Origin: Amycolatopsis vastitatis
GTDB taxonomy: Bacteria > Actinomycetota > Actinomycetes > Mycobacteriales > Pseudonocardiaceae
Length of the DNA stretch: 64,000 nucleotides
Reading direction: 5' to 3'
Assembly (NCBI RefSeq): GCF_002234595.1
Contig: NZ_NMUL01000007.1
Location: 1-64,000, forward strand
The notes under the pieces are model-generated. The model saw nothing but the letters and a program-made list of their open reading frames with translations. It was not told the origin of the DNA and searched no databases. The position numbers and the translations under genes are program-made. Positions 41,919 to 51,212 of the stretch are shown here, piece by piece. Each line of letters opens with the position of its first letter. Position 1 is the first letter of the stretch.

Positions 41919-42877
41919 TGAGTACGCCACTGTTCGCGCTCGACTCGTGGGCCGGGGACCCGATGCACCCGGGCACCGACACCCCCACCCCGGTGGAACT
42001 GGTCGCCGAACTCACCTGGAACCAGCGCAAGCAACGCGTGCGCGTCCTGATCGAGCAGGCACACCAGATCCTCACCGACGCGCTCGCCACGCACACCGAC
42101 CGGCACACCATCGTCGGCACCTGCCTGCTCTGGTCGGGAGGCAACGACTCCAACGTGCTGGCGCACCTCATGCGGCCACTCGCCACCCACGCCGTGCACG
42201 CCAACACCGGAATCGGGATCGAGGAGACCCGTCAGTTCGTCCGCGACACCGCCGCCGCGTGGGGCCTGCCGCTGCTGGAGCGGCACCCGCCGGCCGGGTC
42301 GGACTACCGCAGCTACGTCCTGGAGCACGGGTTCCCCGGACCAGCCCAACACTTGCGCATGTACCAACGCCTCAAGGAACGCGCCCTCCGGCAGGTGCGG
42401 CGCGAGCTGGTGACACGACCGCATCGCCAACGGGTGGTGTTCCTTGCGGGCCGGCGCCGCGCGGAATCCAAACGCCGCGTCCGGGTGCCACTGCACGAGC
42501 GCGACCGCTCGGTGATCTGGGTGTCGCCGCTGGCGTTGTGGACCACGCTCGACCTCAACACCTACCGACACCTGCACCCCGACACGCCCCGCAACCAGGT
42601 GTCGGATCTGCTGCACATGTCCGGCGAATGCCTGTGCGGCAGCTTCGCCGAACAAGACGAACTCGAGCAGATCCGCCAGTGGTTCCCCGACACCGCCGCT
42701 CGCATCGACACGTTGGCCGCGGAAGCGCGCGCCAACGGCGTCCCGGAAGAACGCTGCCGCTGGGGCTGGGGAGCGTACCGGCCCACAAGCCGACCCCGGG
42801 CGGACCGCCGCCGCAAAACCGGACCGCTGTGCAGCTCATGCACCGCACCGACGCTCTGGCAACAGGCCGCGAGCTGA
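41918..42877 (+). CDS. PAPS-reductase-like PP-loop protein
   Basis: This 319-aa protein has the PP-loop ATP site LLWSGGNDSNVLAHLM, the adenylating signature of phosphoadenosine phosphosulfate reductase and DndC-like enzymes. A later CLCGSFAEQDELEQI and CSSC may bind zinc or an Fe-S cluster. Phage and element members are thought to modify nucleotides or tRNA, or to move sulfur, but none is certain. No other Dnd gene is nearby. It starts at ATG 41918, overlapping the previous stop. Confidence 0.8.
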   Translation: MSTPLFALDSWAGDPMHPGTDTPTPVELVAELTWNQRKQRVRVLIEQAHQILTDALATHTDRHTIVGTCLLWSGGNDSNVLAHLMRPLATHAVHANTGIGIEETRQFVRDTAAAWGLPLLERHPPAGSDYRSYVLEHGFPGPAQHLRMYQRLKERALRQVRRELVTRPHRQRVVFLAGRRRAESKRRVRVPLHERDRSVIWVSPLALWTTLDLNTYRHLHPDTPRNQVSDLLHMSGECLCGSFAEQDELEQIRQWFPDTAARIDTLAAEARANGVPEERCRWGWGAYRPTSRPRADRRRKTGPLCSSCTAPTLWQQAAS

Positions 42878-42948
42878 TCAACCAACCCACCCTCGACGCG
42901 GCCGGCGACCCCGCGCCGGCCGCGTCCCGGACCCCGAGGAGGAAACCG

Positions 42949-43656
42949 ATGACCCTCACCACCACCGACACGCCCGCGAGATCCGCGCCTCAGCTGGGGC
43001 TGGGCGGAACCCGCAGCAGCCACCGCTGGACGAGCACGCCCGGCAACTTCGACAAGCTCAACTGCCGTGCCCTGTGGCCTGCCGACAACGCGTGGGGAAT
43101 CCCGCTGCTGCCGCGGGCGACGTTCGAGCCTGCTCGGTTGGTCGCCTACACCGACCGGCACGCCGCCCGCACCGCCGGGCCCGGCTCGGCGGTGCACTTC
43201 TTCCTTGACGACTACCGGTTCGAGGTCGTGTGGTCCAAACCGGAGCGTGGCCTGTCCCGCTGCCGGTCGGTCGGCGCCGCTTTGACGCCGGACTTCAGCC
43301 TGTACCGGGACATGCCGCTGGTGATGCAGTGCTGGCAGGTCTACCGCTCCCGCTGGTGCGGCGCCTGGCTGCACCATCACGGCGTCACCGTCGTCCCCAC
43401 GATCAGCTGGTCCACCCCGGACTCCTACCCCTTCGCCTTCGCCGGAATCCCGGCCGGCTCGGTGGTCGCGGTGTCCACGGTCGGGGTGTGGCGCGACCCG
43501 GTCGCCCGCGAGCTGTTCGTCGCCGGGTACGCCGAAATGCTTCACCAGCTCGCCCCCGCGCTGGTGCTGGTGCACGGCAAGCCGCCCACCGAGCAGGTCC
43601 AGGCCGGGACGCCGGTGCGGTGCTACCCCTCGCGCTGGGACGGCGGTGACCGCTGA
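42949..43656 (+). CDS. DUF4417-type element protein
   Basis: This 235-aa protein has the DUF4417 pattern: [51 protein letters not shown] and [27 protein letters not shown] precedes ATG at 42949; the longer upstream reading is out of the PAPS-reductase gene and spurious. DUF4417 genes are common in phages and AICEs; the biochemical role is unknown. The stop overlaps the next ATG by one base. Confidence 0.78.
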   Translation: MTLTTTDTPARSAPQLGLGGTRSSHRWTSTPGNFDKLNCRALWPADNAWGIPLLPRATFEPARLVAYTDRHAARTAGPGSAVHFFLDDYRFEVVWSKPERGLSRCRSVGAALTPDFSLYRDMPLVMQCWQVYRSRWCGAWLHHHGVTVVPTISWSTPDSYPFAFAGIPAGSVVAVSTVGVWRDPVARELFVAGYAEMLHQLAPALVLVHGKPPTEQVQAGTPVRCYPSRWDGGDR

Positions 43657-44504
43657 TGGGCGGGCGAGGGTCATCCCTGGGCAAGGGCAACCGGCCGCCC
43701 GCCACCAGCGGCAGCGGTGGAGGCGGCCCAGCGCGAGTGGAACCGGCCGTGCCCGCAGCCGAGCAGGCTCCCAGCGGGAGCGCTGATCCCGCCAGCGTGC
43801 ACGACGAGCTACCCGCCGTCGAACCGTCGACGGCAGCGGCTGTGGCTGCGCGTCTGCGTGAGACGGCGACCACGGAACAAGGCGCCGACTACCTGAAGGA
43901 TCAGCAGCTCGACCGGGACGCCCTGCTTGCTGTCGCGGGCGAGCTGGGGCTGACGCGGGTGGACCGATTGAGCAAAACGAAGTTGCAGCAGCGTGTCCTG
44001 CAACAGGCGATCGGCGCCCGCAACAAGTTCGCCGGCCTGCGCGAAGGTTGGCAGGAACAGCGCGCCCCGGTTGTCGCGGTGGCCCCAGCGCGTTCGACCG
44101 AGGACCGTGTGCGGGACGCCGTGGCCAAGCTGGCCCGGGAGGAAGGCGGATGGGTCGGTCTCGTGGACCTCCGAAAGGAGCTTGGGGACGTCGACCATGC
44201 CGAGGTGACCCGGGTCCTGCGGGACATGAACCACAACGACCCCAACGTCCACATGGTGCCGGAGGACAACCGCAAGGCCCTGCGAGCCGAGGATCACGCC
44301 GCGGCGGTCCATGTCGGCGGGGACGACCAGCACGTCATGCGGATCGAGCGCCCACGCGACGCCGGCGCCATGGATCGCGTGCAAGCCGCCGGCGTGGGCA
44401 ATGCCAGCGCGGACGACCTCGCCCAGGCGCTGCGGGACCCGCTGATCCCGTCACGGACTTACGACGAGATCCGAGCCGAGCAAAAGCGCCGCGGACTCGC
44501 CTGA
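43656..44504 (+). CDS. Element protein with winged-helix-like middle, possibly truncated by TGA
   Basis: This 282-aa protein has a Gly/Pro-rich N-terminus, a helical region and a segment [20 protein letters not shown]...[18 protein letters not shown] like a winged helix. After the TGA (44502-44504) the same frame stays open for 29 codons with host codon use (LRARYGPNPRLDDLMPPAED) up to a second TGA at 44594. So the stop may be a mutation and the ancestral protein longer. ATG at 43656 overlaps the previous stop. Confidence 0.65.
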   Translation: MGGRGSSLGKGNRPPATSGSGGGGPARVEPAVPAAEQAPSGSADPASVHDELPAVEPSTAAAVAARLRETATTEQGADYLKDQQLDRDALLAVAGELGLTRVDRLSKTKLQQRVLQQAIGARNKFAGLREGWQEQRAPVVAVAPARSTEDRVRDAVAKLAREEGGWVGLVDLRKELGDVDHAEVTRVLRDMNHNDPNVHMVPEDNRKALRAEDHAAAVHVGGDDQHVMRIERPRDAGAMDRVQAAGVGNASADDLAQALRDPLIPSRTYDEIRAEQKRRGLA

Positions 44505-44649
44505 GAGAACCGTCGGGCGGCGGGAGCGGAGCTACGCGCCCGCTACGGCCCCAACCCGCGGCTGGACGACCTCATGCCGCCAGCCGAGGACTGACCGAAC
44601 CTGTTCGGTTCATGATCCGAATCAGCACTCACCACACAGGACACAGACA

Positions 44650-44676
44650 GGGCTGGGCATCAGGCGTGCCCAGCCC
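44650..44676 (+). terminator. Rho-independent-like terminator
   Basis: GGGCTGGGCA and TGCCCAGCCC form a perfect 10-bp stem with a 7-base loop, followed by TTCTCG. It lies after the gene ending at 44504 (or 44594). Confidence 0.65.
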
Positions 44677-44710
44677 TTCTCGTGCCCGCTGCTCGAAAGC
44701 GAGCCATCCC

Positions 44711-45217
44711 ATGCCCACCAGCCACTCCACGCCCACCTACCGCACCGTTTCTGTGCTGGCTGAGGTTCTGGCCGAACGCGCCCGCCAGGACGGCCGCCAG
44801 GACCACCCCGACGGCACCGGCCCCGAGCGCGACAACCCCGTCCGGCTCGCCTCCAACATCAGCGAGGCCACCGACGCCGCCCGTCAGGCCACCGACCGCG
44901 CGCTGTCCCGCGGAGAGGTGACCTTCGCGCAGATCCTCACCGAAGAAGCCTTCGAAGCCCTCGCCGAAACCGACCCTGCTCGGTTGCGGGCGGAGCTGGT
45001 CCAGGTCGCCGCGTCGGCGGTGTGCTGGATCGAAGCCGTCGACCGCCGCGCGCCCGGCCCGCGAACGGCAGGGTTCGTGCCGGGTGAGGTGGTCCGCAAC
45101 CGCCGCACCAGCGAGCTGCTGACCGTCACCGGCGACCCCGCCACCTGGGACCCGTACTACTACGAGCCCGCCGACACCGCCGCCGGGGAGGAGATCGCCT
45201 CACCGGAGAGGACCTGA
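44711..45217 (+). CDS. Hypothetical 168-aa element protein
   Basis: The product begins with VSVLAEVLAERARQDGRQDH and PDGTGPERDN, a pattern seen in phage and AICE proteins of unknown function. The middle is helical (EEAFEALAETDPARLRAELVQ). A MazG-like fold is possible but the metal residues are not clear. ATG at 44711 is the start that gives this pattern; the ribosome site is weak. It precedes the replication-type gene. Confidence 0.6.
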   Translation: MPTSHSTPTYRTVSVLAEVLAERARQDGRQDHPDGTGPERDNPVRLASNISEATDAARQATDRALSRGEVTFAQILTEEAFEALAETDPARLRAELVQVAASAVCWIEAVDRRAPGPRTAGFVPGEVVRNRRTSELLTVTGDPATWDPYYYEPADTAAGEEIASPERT

Positions 45218-45275
45218 CTCCCGCCGCCTGACCGGCAGCACACGCGCAAGACGCACCACTGCACGATGGAGAACC

Positions 45276-46866
45276 ATGGCCAGCACGAATTCGTCACGTC
45301 TGTGGTCGGTAGGCCCGGGCGGCCGGCCACGGCTGCGCACCGGCGCCGCGCCGGAAACCATCCGGGTCCTGACCGCCGCCCTGGACGGGCGGATCATCCC
45401 CGACACCTACGTCGCCGACGGCGCACCCGTCGTTGTCGAACAGGTCTCCGGCGCGGCCGACCCCACCGCCGGAGACGACGACGTCGCGCTGCCTCTCGCC
45501 GCCTCGGTGCTCAAACCGGCACTGCTGGCCAACTTGCTGGCCACCCACACCGACGTGATCCAGAGCAAGGTCAACGAGAAAGGCGACACCTACGACATGG
45601 AAGTCTCACCGCCCACCACCGTCCTCGGAGCCGTCCTCGCGGGACGTTCCTGGCCCGGCCTGCCGGTGCTGCGCCGGATCATCTCTACCCCGGTGCTGCG
45701 CCCGGACGGGACGCTGCTGCAAACCCCCGGCTACGACCCGGCCACCGGCTTCTACCTGACCGCCAACGGCCACCTCGACCCGATCCCGGACCGGCCGACC
45801 GCAGAACAGGTCGACGCCGCCCGGGAATTCCTGCTGGAACGATTCCTGCACGACTTCCCCTGGCGGTCGCCAGCCGACCGCGCGAACTACCTGGCGCTGC
45901 TGGTGACGCCGCTGATCCGGCCGTTCACCAACGCGCTGTCCCCGTTCGGGATGATCGAGGCGTCCATGCCCGGTTCCGGTAAGACGATCCTTGCCGGATG
46001 TGTGGGGTTGCTGGTCGGGCAGCGGGTCCTGACCTGGACCGACTCGGATGAGGAGCTGCGCAAGTCCATCACCACAGTGCTCTCGGATTCGGTCGGGGTG
46101 GTGGTGTTCGACAACCTCACCGAGGGGGAGATGGTCAACTCCGCGGTGCTGGCGCGGCTGGTCACCGAACGGACCTGGTCGGATCGCCGGCTGGGCACCA
46201 ACGTGTCGAGCAACTTCGCCAACGACCGGTTGTGGCTGGCCACCGGCAACAACCTGCGCACCGGCGGCGATATGGCCTCGCGGACGGTGTGGGTGCGGCT
46301 GGACCGGAACTGCCCTCGCCCGGAGGCCCGTACCGGGTTCACCATCCCCAACCTGGACTCCTGGATCCTCGACCCGGTCAACCGCGCCACGGTGCTGCGG
46401 CACGTGCTGACCCTCGTGCTGGACTGGACGGCCAACGGGGCGCCGATGGCGAGCGACGTCCCGCAGATGCGGCAGTTCACCCGGTGGGCGCAGTACCTCG
46501 GTGGATTCCTGGCCCCACCACGGCGTGACCGACTTCCTCGGCAACGCTGACGCCGGCCGCGGCCTCGACGACGACCACGCCGACTGGTACGCGTTCCTGT
46601 CCACCTGGCACCACCTGCACGGCGATATGCCGCTGACCGCGCAGGAGCTCCGCGCCGACGCAGAGACCGAGTACGAGGGCCCCGACCGGTGGAAGGGAAC
46701 GTTCCTCACCACCGCCACCGGCAAGCCCCTGACCGCGAAGTCGCTGGGCAAGACGCTGGCAGGGCAGGTGGACCGCTGGCGCAGTGACGTTGTGTTACGA
46801 GCGGAGGTCGACGCGCACACGAAAATCAAGGTGTACAAGGTCGAACGCAACGCCGATCCGACCTGA
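45276..46866 (+). pseudogene. P-loop ATPase/replication-type protein, frameshifted
   Basis: The first frame (45276-46550) has Walker A MPGSGKT (residues 231-237), Walker B-like VGVVVFDNLTEGEM and sensor-like LATGNNLRTGGD, as in primase/helicase-type ATPases of mobile elements. At about 46510 the frame is lost: GGCCCCACCAC has one C too many. The +1 frame continues HHGVTDFLGNADAGRGLDDD and ends KIKVYKVERNADPT at 46866. Deleting one C gives one 529-aa protein. It lies just before an iteron-like array, so it is likely the replication initiator or helicase. An assembly error is possible. Confidence 0.7.
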
Positions 46867-46894
46867 CCCCGAAAACAAAGCCCGCAAAGCCCGC

Positions 46895-47109
46895 AAACCC
46901 CGCAAGATCACTGAGAAACCAGCCTTGAACTGGGAAGACTCTGTTGGTGATCTTGCGGGGTTTGGCTCGGCAGGGGAGAGCGCCAAACCCCGCAAACCCC
47001 GCAGGTTGCGGGGTTTGCGGGCTTTAGCCGACCGCTGCGAATCCTAAACCCCGCAGAAGGATCCGCAGCTCAGGAACGCTTTTGCGGGGTTTGCGGTGTT
47101 GCGGGGTTT
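46895..47109. repeat. Iteron-like array of AAACCCCGCA motifs
   Basis: Eight perfect copies of a 10-mer lie in 215 bp. Direct copies begin at 46895, 46985, 46994 and 47046; inverted copies (TGCGGGGTTT) begin at 46954, 47007, 47083 and 47100. Some form inverted pairs. It directly follows the P-loop ATPase gene. It could be a replication origin bound by that protein or a series of hairpins ending transcription. Confidence 0.65.
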
Positions 47110-47159
47110 GGTTCCGGCCACCCGCACCGAGAGCCCGCCCCAACACCTGCCAGCCATCC

Positions 47160-47639
47160 CTAGCCCTGACCACGTTCCGTAACCGCTGAACGGGTCGCCA
47201 CCGGAGCAAGTTGCCGGACGGTGATCCCGCTCAGGGCTCTGAACGAGTGGCCGGACCCTCGGGGCCCACCAGCTGGTACTCGACCCCGTCCGATCTGGCG
47301 CACGCAACGACTCCCTTCGGCGGCTCGGACCACCACCGGTCGGCCGAGCCCGTTGTCGCCGACCAACCATGCCACCACCGGTTCCTCCCGCGCGCCAGCG
47401 GTGTCGTCGTGTCCAACCACGGTCCAGCCAGGCCGGGCCGGAACGACCGACGTCGAACGGCTGCACCGCAACAACTGGTCGAAGTTAGGAAGGCCTCCCG
47501 CCGGCACGAGAGTGCCGTTGCGCTCATCCACCACCATCGCCTGACCGTCGTCGGAGAAGCGCTCGACCGGCAGCCGCCGGCCACGCGATGGACCGCCGCT
47601 GAGAAGTGCAACCCAGCCCGTAGGCGATACCTCATTCAT
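47160..47639 (-). CDS. Hypothetical 159-aa element protein
   Basis: This soluble, beta-rich protein includes PGWTVVGHDDTAGAREEPVV and AWLVGDNGLGRPVVVRAAEG. ATG at 47639 has AAGGTG upstream. It is divergent from the excisionase gene, so the intergenic region of about 100 bases could serve both. No family is known to me. It is the only minus-strand gene in the middle of the element. Confidence 0.6.
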   Translation of the reverse strand: MNEVSPTGWVALLSGGPSRGRRLPVERFSDDGQAMVVDERNGTLVPAGGLPNFDQLLRCSRSTSVVPARPGWTVVGHDDTAGAREEPVVAWLVGDNGLGRPVVVRAAEGSRCVRQIGRGRVPAGGPRGSGHSFRALSGITVRQLAPVATRSAVTERGQG

Positions 47640-47739
47640 AACAGACACCTTGCCAGCAATCACGGCGATCACCTACACCGTCAGCAGATCGGCTCGGGGC
47701 GAGTACGCGCGAGTCGATCCCTCGTATCGGGGGTTACCG

Positions 47740-47967
47740 ATGTACGCCAACTTGGGCGAGTTCGATCCCGCAAAGCAGCTGTACAAGATTCCCGAAGCAA
47801 TGCACCTGCTCGGTTTGGGTCGCTCGGTGATCTACGAGCAGATTCGGGCCCGGCGACTGCGATCGGTCAAGCAAGGCCGCGCACGACTCATTCCCGTCTC
47901 CGCCATCCGCGAATACGTCGCACTGCTCGAAAAGGAAGCTGAGATTCTGCATGACGAAGCGGCGTAG
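47740..47967 (+). CDS. xis: Excisionase-type helix-turn-helix protein
   Basis: This 75-aa protein has the MerR/Xis-like winged helix LYKIPEAMHLLGLGRSVIYE followed by RARRLRSVKQGRARLIPVSA. Such proteins bend DNA at att arms and bias the integrase to excision. ATG at 47740 follows GGGGGT. It overlaps the integrase start by 17 bases, so the two are made together. Confidence 0.85.
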   Translation: MYANLGEFDPAKQLYKIPEAMHLLGLGRSVIYEQIRARRLRSVKQGRARLIPVSAIREYVALLEKEAEILHDEAA

Positions 47968-49129
47968 CCGGGGCGAGGGCGGACTTCGCTGGTCGGAGAA
48001 GCGTCAACGCTGGATAGCTGAGGTGACGACGGGTTACAGCCCGTCCGGGCGACGACTCGTGAAGTCCGCCAGCGCCGTGACCAAGACCGCAGCGAAGGAA
48101 AAGCTCAAGGAGCTGATACGGGATCTGGACGACGGTCTGCCGAGTGGTGCGGCCAACTACCGGGTCGGCGAAGCGGTCGAGAACTGGCTCACCTATGGGC
48201 TTTCCGGCCGGGACCCGGAAACCGTCAAGAACTACCGGAACCTCGCCAATGTGCACATCATCCCGAACCTGGGCAAGCGCAAGCTGCGTGAGTTGTCCGC
48301 TGGAGAGGTTGACGAGTGGCTCACCGACGTTGCGACGCGAGTAAGCACCCGAACCGTGCGGCTACTGCACTCGATCCTGAATCGGTCGGTGAAGCGGGCG
48401 GAAGCGCGGGACAAGGTCAAACGCAACGTCGTAGCCCTCTGTGAGATCCCGATCGGCCTTGAAGGACGGCCGTCGAAATCTCTCACCCTTGAACAGGCAG
48501 AAGCAGTGCTGAAGGCGGCTGAAGGATCGCCATTGCATGCCTACATCGTGTTGTCGTTGTTGATCGGTGCCCGAACGGAAGAGCTGCGGCCGCTGACGTG
48601 GGATCACGTCGACCTGGCCGGAAACGCCGCCGCCACGCCTGCCGTGCTGCGCTCGATCAGCGTGTACCGCTCGGTGCGAGCTGGCGGGGACACGAAGACA
48701 CGGACGTCCCGGCGGGGCCTGGCGATGCCGATGCGCTGTGTGGTGGCGCTCCGGCTGCACAGGATCCGCCAGTCGGCCGTGAAGAAGCGGCACCGTCGGG
48801 ACAAGGGCAAGCCGTGGCAGGAGAACGGGCTCGTGTTCGCGTCGGAGGCCGGCACGGAGCTGGACGCACACAACGTCCGCCGGATGTTCCGGAAGGTCGT
48901 AAAGGCGGCCGGCCTGGAGCCGGAGGAGTGGACGCCCCGGGAGATGCGGCACAGCTTCGTGTCGCTGCTGTCGGACGCGAAGGTGCCCATTGAGGACATT
49001 GCTCGGCTTTGCGGGCACAGCGGTACCGCAGTCACCGAACGGGTGTACCGGCACCAGATCAGGCCGGTTATGGTCGAGGCTGCGACAGCGATGGACGAGA
49101 TCGTGGGGCGGAGGCTCCGGGGACGGTAG
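47951..49129 (+). CDS. int: Tyrosine site-specific integrase
   Basis: This 392-aa recombinase has an AP2-like arm-binding N-terminus (RWIAEVTTGYSPSGRR), a core-binding SAM-like domain (residues 70-160) and a catalytic domain with GARTEELRPL (Arg I), RHSFVSLL (His/Arg), LCGHSG and the nucleophile Tyr in VYRHQ. It should recombine the tRNA-Pro att sites. It overlaps xis. Its stop contains the first base of an arm-type repeat. A second, degraded C-terminus lies at 52816-52884. Confidence 0.93.
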   Translation: MTKRRSRGEGGLRWSEKRQRWIAEVTTGYSPSGRRLVKSASAVTKTAAKEKLKELIRDLDDGLPSGAANYRVGEAVENWLTYGLSGRDPETVKNYRNLANVHIIPNLGKRKLRELSAGEVDEWLTDVATRVSTRTVRLLHSILNRSVKRAEARDKVKRNVVALCEIPIGLEGRPSKSLTLEQAEAVLKAAEGSPLHAYIVLSLLIGARTEELRPLTWDHVDLAGNAAATPAVLRSISVYRSVRAGGDTKTRTSRRGLAMPMRCVVALRLHRIRQSAVKKRHRRDKGKPWQENGLVFASEAGTELDAHNVRRMFRKVVKAAGLEPEEWTPREMRHSFVSLLSDAKVPIEDIARLCGHSGTAVTERVYRHQIRPVMVEAATAMDEIVGRRLRGR

Positions 49130-49250
49130 TCAGGCAGTTAGCCAGGCACGGCCGCGGAACGTCCCGCTCGGGTGATCATGGGCGGAGCCGGCAGAGCTAA
49201 CGCGAAGGGCACGTGAGCAGCGGTTATGCTGCTCACGGGCCCTGCAAGTG
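49129..49250 (+). repeat. Inner right element end, similar to 52884-53005
   Basis: The sequence after int matches that after the int remnant: arm-type sites GTCAGGCA (49129) and GCCAGGCA (49141), CGGAACG, and a hairpin at 49213-49236 (GTGAGCAGC/GCTGCTCAC) then CCTGCAAGTG. At the outer copy this is followed by tRNA-Pro; here the match stops at 49250, so the att half is missing. Confidence 0.75.
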
Positions 49251-49549
49251 TGGCATGGATGTGACACGGGTGGAGTTCTAGCTCCGAGGTGCCAGCTGCG
49301 ACACGCCGCTTTTGTGGATCATGTCTTCCGTTGACCGTTGACCGTTGACAGCTGATCGACATGTGCCGTGACCAGCTGATCCGGCGGCAGCGCCGAAGGT
49401 GGGTTCGTGGTCATCTGCGATCGTCTCGCGATCATTGGCGAGGGTAAAGCATGGGGTGGGCGCCATGTCAGAGCTGGACGGCACGTAACGATCCGGTGAT
49501 CGCCGAGGTGAAATCATAACGCCGGGATCCTTGAAGTCGACTCCCGTGT
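49251..49549. other. Intergenic stretch after int
   Basis: Three near-direct copies of TTGACCGTTGA-like sequence occur near 49330-49350. No convincing gene is seen on either strand. Confidence 0.4.
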
Positions 49550-49957
49550 ATGACGGGTTGGGCTGTGCGGGCACTGCTGGCTACTGCCATGGGCCTCGCC
49601 CTGGCCGCATGTGGCCAGCCCTCAACGCCTGCGCCCGTTCACTCTGTGATGCCTCAGGCGTCGTCGAGTCCGCCGACGACACAAACGCCGCCAGCCTCTC
49701 CTTCGCCGCCGCCGACGTCATCCGCGCCGACGAAATCGGTAACAAGCGCTCCTCCGCGATCCACTACGAAGCGATCGAGTTCTTCCAACGGGCTAGGCTG
49801 CGGGCAGCGGGCCGTTGCTGCGGGCAAGTTCAACCCCAAATGCCACGAGTACCAGGGGTATCTCGATCCTGGAGGGCCAGGCCGGCAGAAGACCTCGGGC
49901 GATCTGCAGCACGAGTATGGATGCCAGCAGGGCTACATCCCGAAGGATGAGTGTTGA
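49550..49957 (+). CDS. Small secreted lipoprotein
   Basis: This 135-aa protein has a lipoprotein signal with lipobox LAAC (residues 17-20), a long Ser/Pro/Thr linker (residues 30-75) and a compact C-terminal domain with four Cys (GLGCGQRAVAAGKFNPKCHE ... YGCQQGYIPKDEC). It would be lipid-anchored on the cell surface. ATG at 49550 begins the hydrophobic leader. It is the first cargo gene after the inner element end. Role unknown. Confidence 0.7.
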   Translation: MTGWAVRALLATAMGLALAACGQPSTPAPVHSVMPQASSSPPTTQTPPASPSPPPTSSAPTKSVTSAPPRSTTKRSSSSNGLGCGQRAVAAGKFNPKCHEYQGYLDPGGPGRQKTSGDLQHEYGCQQGYIPKDEC

Positions 49958-50179
49958 CCGAAGGTCCCCTTGCACTTACTCACCGGATCGGGGACCTGCG
50001 CGGGCCGCCGGCACATCGCCGTTGGACAGGTAAGATCTCGATTCTTGATCATGATCATCGGTCGTCATTCGCTGCTGTCGTGTGGGCAGAATCTGGGCTG
50101 TTGGTTCTCCTCTGGCTGGCGAGCTGCTGCCCTCCTTCGAGGGCGACCTTCCGAAGTTCTTAACGAGGGACCCTGAGAC

Positions 50180-50329
50180 ATGGATCACAGTGCGAGTTAC
50201 AATGTCGCGACCCGGTTCGCAGAGATTACTTTCTTGGAGGACTTTCAAAGACTGCTTATATCTCCCGGTTTCGCGGATCGATTGTTGAGTCTTTTGGTGC
50301 TTGGGGAAGTGTGCGATGTCATTAAGTGA
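50180..50329 (+). CDS. Small 49-aa ORF coupled to the next membrane gene
   Basis: ATG at 50180 follows GAGGGA at 50165. The peptide (MDHSASYNVATRFAEITFLE... ending VLGEVCDVIK) is amphipathic and Leu-rich. Its TGA at 50329 lies 14 bases inside the membrane gene starting at 50316, a coupling arrangement. Composition is AT-rich like its partner. It could be a regulator, antitoxin or leader. Confidence 0.5.
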   Translation: MDHSASYNVATRFAEITFLEDFQRLLISPGFADRLLSLLVLGEVCDVIK

Positions 50330-51212
50330 TGTTCTTTCTATTGTGGGATTAGCGGTTTCCCTGATCGGTATTCCGCTTGCTTATGCGCTCGCGAAACGTG
50401 GAAGAAAGCGACCGGTACTTCGTTACGCAGTGGACTTCAATGTCGTCGTGGACTCAAGCGTCGGATTCCTTCGCTCTCGCTTACTTCAGGCAAACGACGG
50501 CTCGCCCGTGCGGCAGATTAGTCGTAGCGCTGTTGCACTGTGGAATCATCAGGGTGACACCATTTCTGGCGGCGACGTGCTCGATACAGACAGGTTGCGT
50601 ATAAAGCTCGAAAAAGGTGATCGAGTTCTGCGGCATCGGGTTATCGCCTGCAGCAGAAGGGTGAATCGGCTTTCGGTATTGGCGAATCACGACGATCAAA
50701 CTGAGCTGCTGATAGCGTTCGATTTCCTTGATGCTACAGATGGTGGAATTATTGAGATTATTCATGAAGGCAATAATCGTCCGAATATTGTGGGAACTAT
50801 GCGTGGAGTCGAAGTATCTTATCGTGGCTTTAGATCGATTTCACTAGGTGTAGTAATAGTTACCTCAGGCGCCTTCTTGACTCGTCATCGTTTGCTATTC
50901 AACTGGCTGAGAGCCTTGGCTGTATCGGTCATCGCGTTGGCTGTCGGTAATTTTGTTGTTGGAGTATCGACTTCGGAGAGCGCGAACGGTCTGGTTGACG
51001 TAACTCGCTTTGACCTTCACTCGCCCGATGGGCAAAGGGCATTCGCCGATGCTGTCGAATATGGCATGCCAGGATCCATTGATGCTTGGGGATTTGTGAA
51101 TATCTTTGCGACAGTCATTGCCTTCATGGTCGCTGGTGGCTTCTTGGCTACGACTACGACGAGGATGCCAAGGAATATTTTCCGAGACTCATCTATGCTA
51201 GATGAAGATTGA
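50316..51212 (+). CDS. AT-richer membrane protein of the right cargo
   Basis: This 298-aa protein has an N-terminal membrane helix (VLSIVGLAVSLIGIPLAYAL), a cytoplasmic beta-rich domain (residues 25-190) and two C-terminal helices (LRALAVSVIALAVGNFVVGV and WGFVNIFATVIAFMVAGGFL). ATG at 50316 has GGGGAAG upstream. Codon use differs from the chromosome, a sign of transfer. No family is recognised. The small ORF before it overlaps by 14 bases. Confidence 0.65.
   Translation: MSLSDVLSIVGLAVSLIGIPLAYALAKRGRKRPVLRYAVDFNVVVDSSVGFLRSRLLQANDGSPVRQISRSAVALWNHQGDTISGGDVLDTDRLRIKLEKGDRVLRHRVIACSRRVNRLSVLANHDDQTELLIAFDFLDATDGGIIEIIHEGNNRPNIVGTMRGVEVSYRGFRSISLGVVIVTSGAFLTRHRLLFNWLRALAVSVIALAVGNFVVGVSTSESANGLVDVTRFDLHSPDGQRAFADAVEYGMPGSIDAWGFVNIFATVIAFMVAGGFLATTTTRMPRNIFRDSSMLDED

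Noticed and set aside
41918..42877. DndC-type phosphorothioation gene
   Set aside because: The PP-loop fits, but no DndA, DndD or DndE gene is nearby, so a specific Dnd role is unsupported.
46784..47047. ORF of 87 codons over the AAACCCCGCA repeats
   Set aside because: Its Arg/Lys/Pro repeats simply translate the iteron-like DNA; no ribosome site is present.
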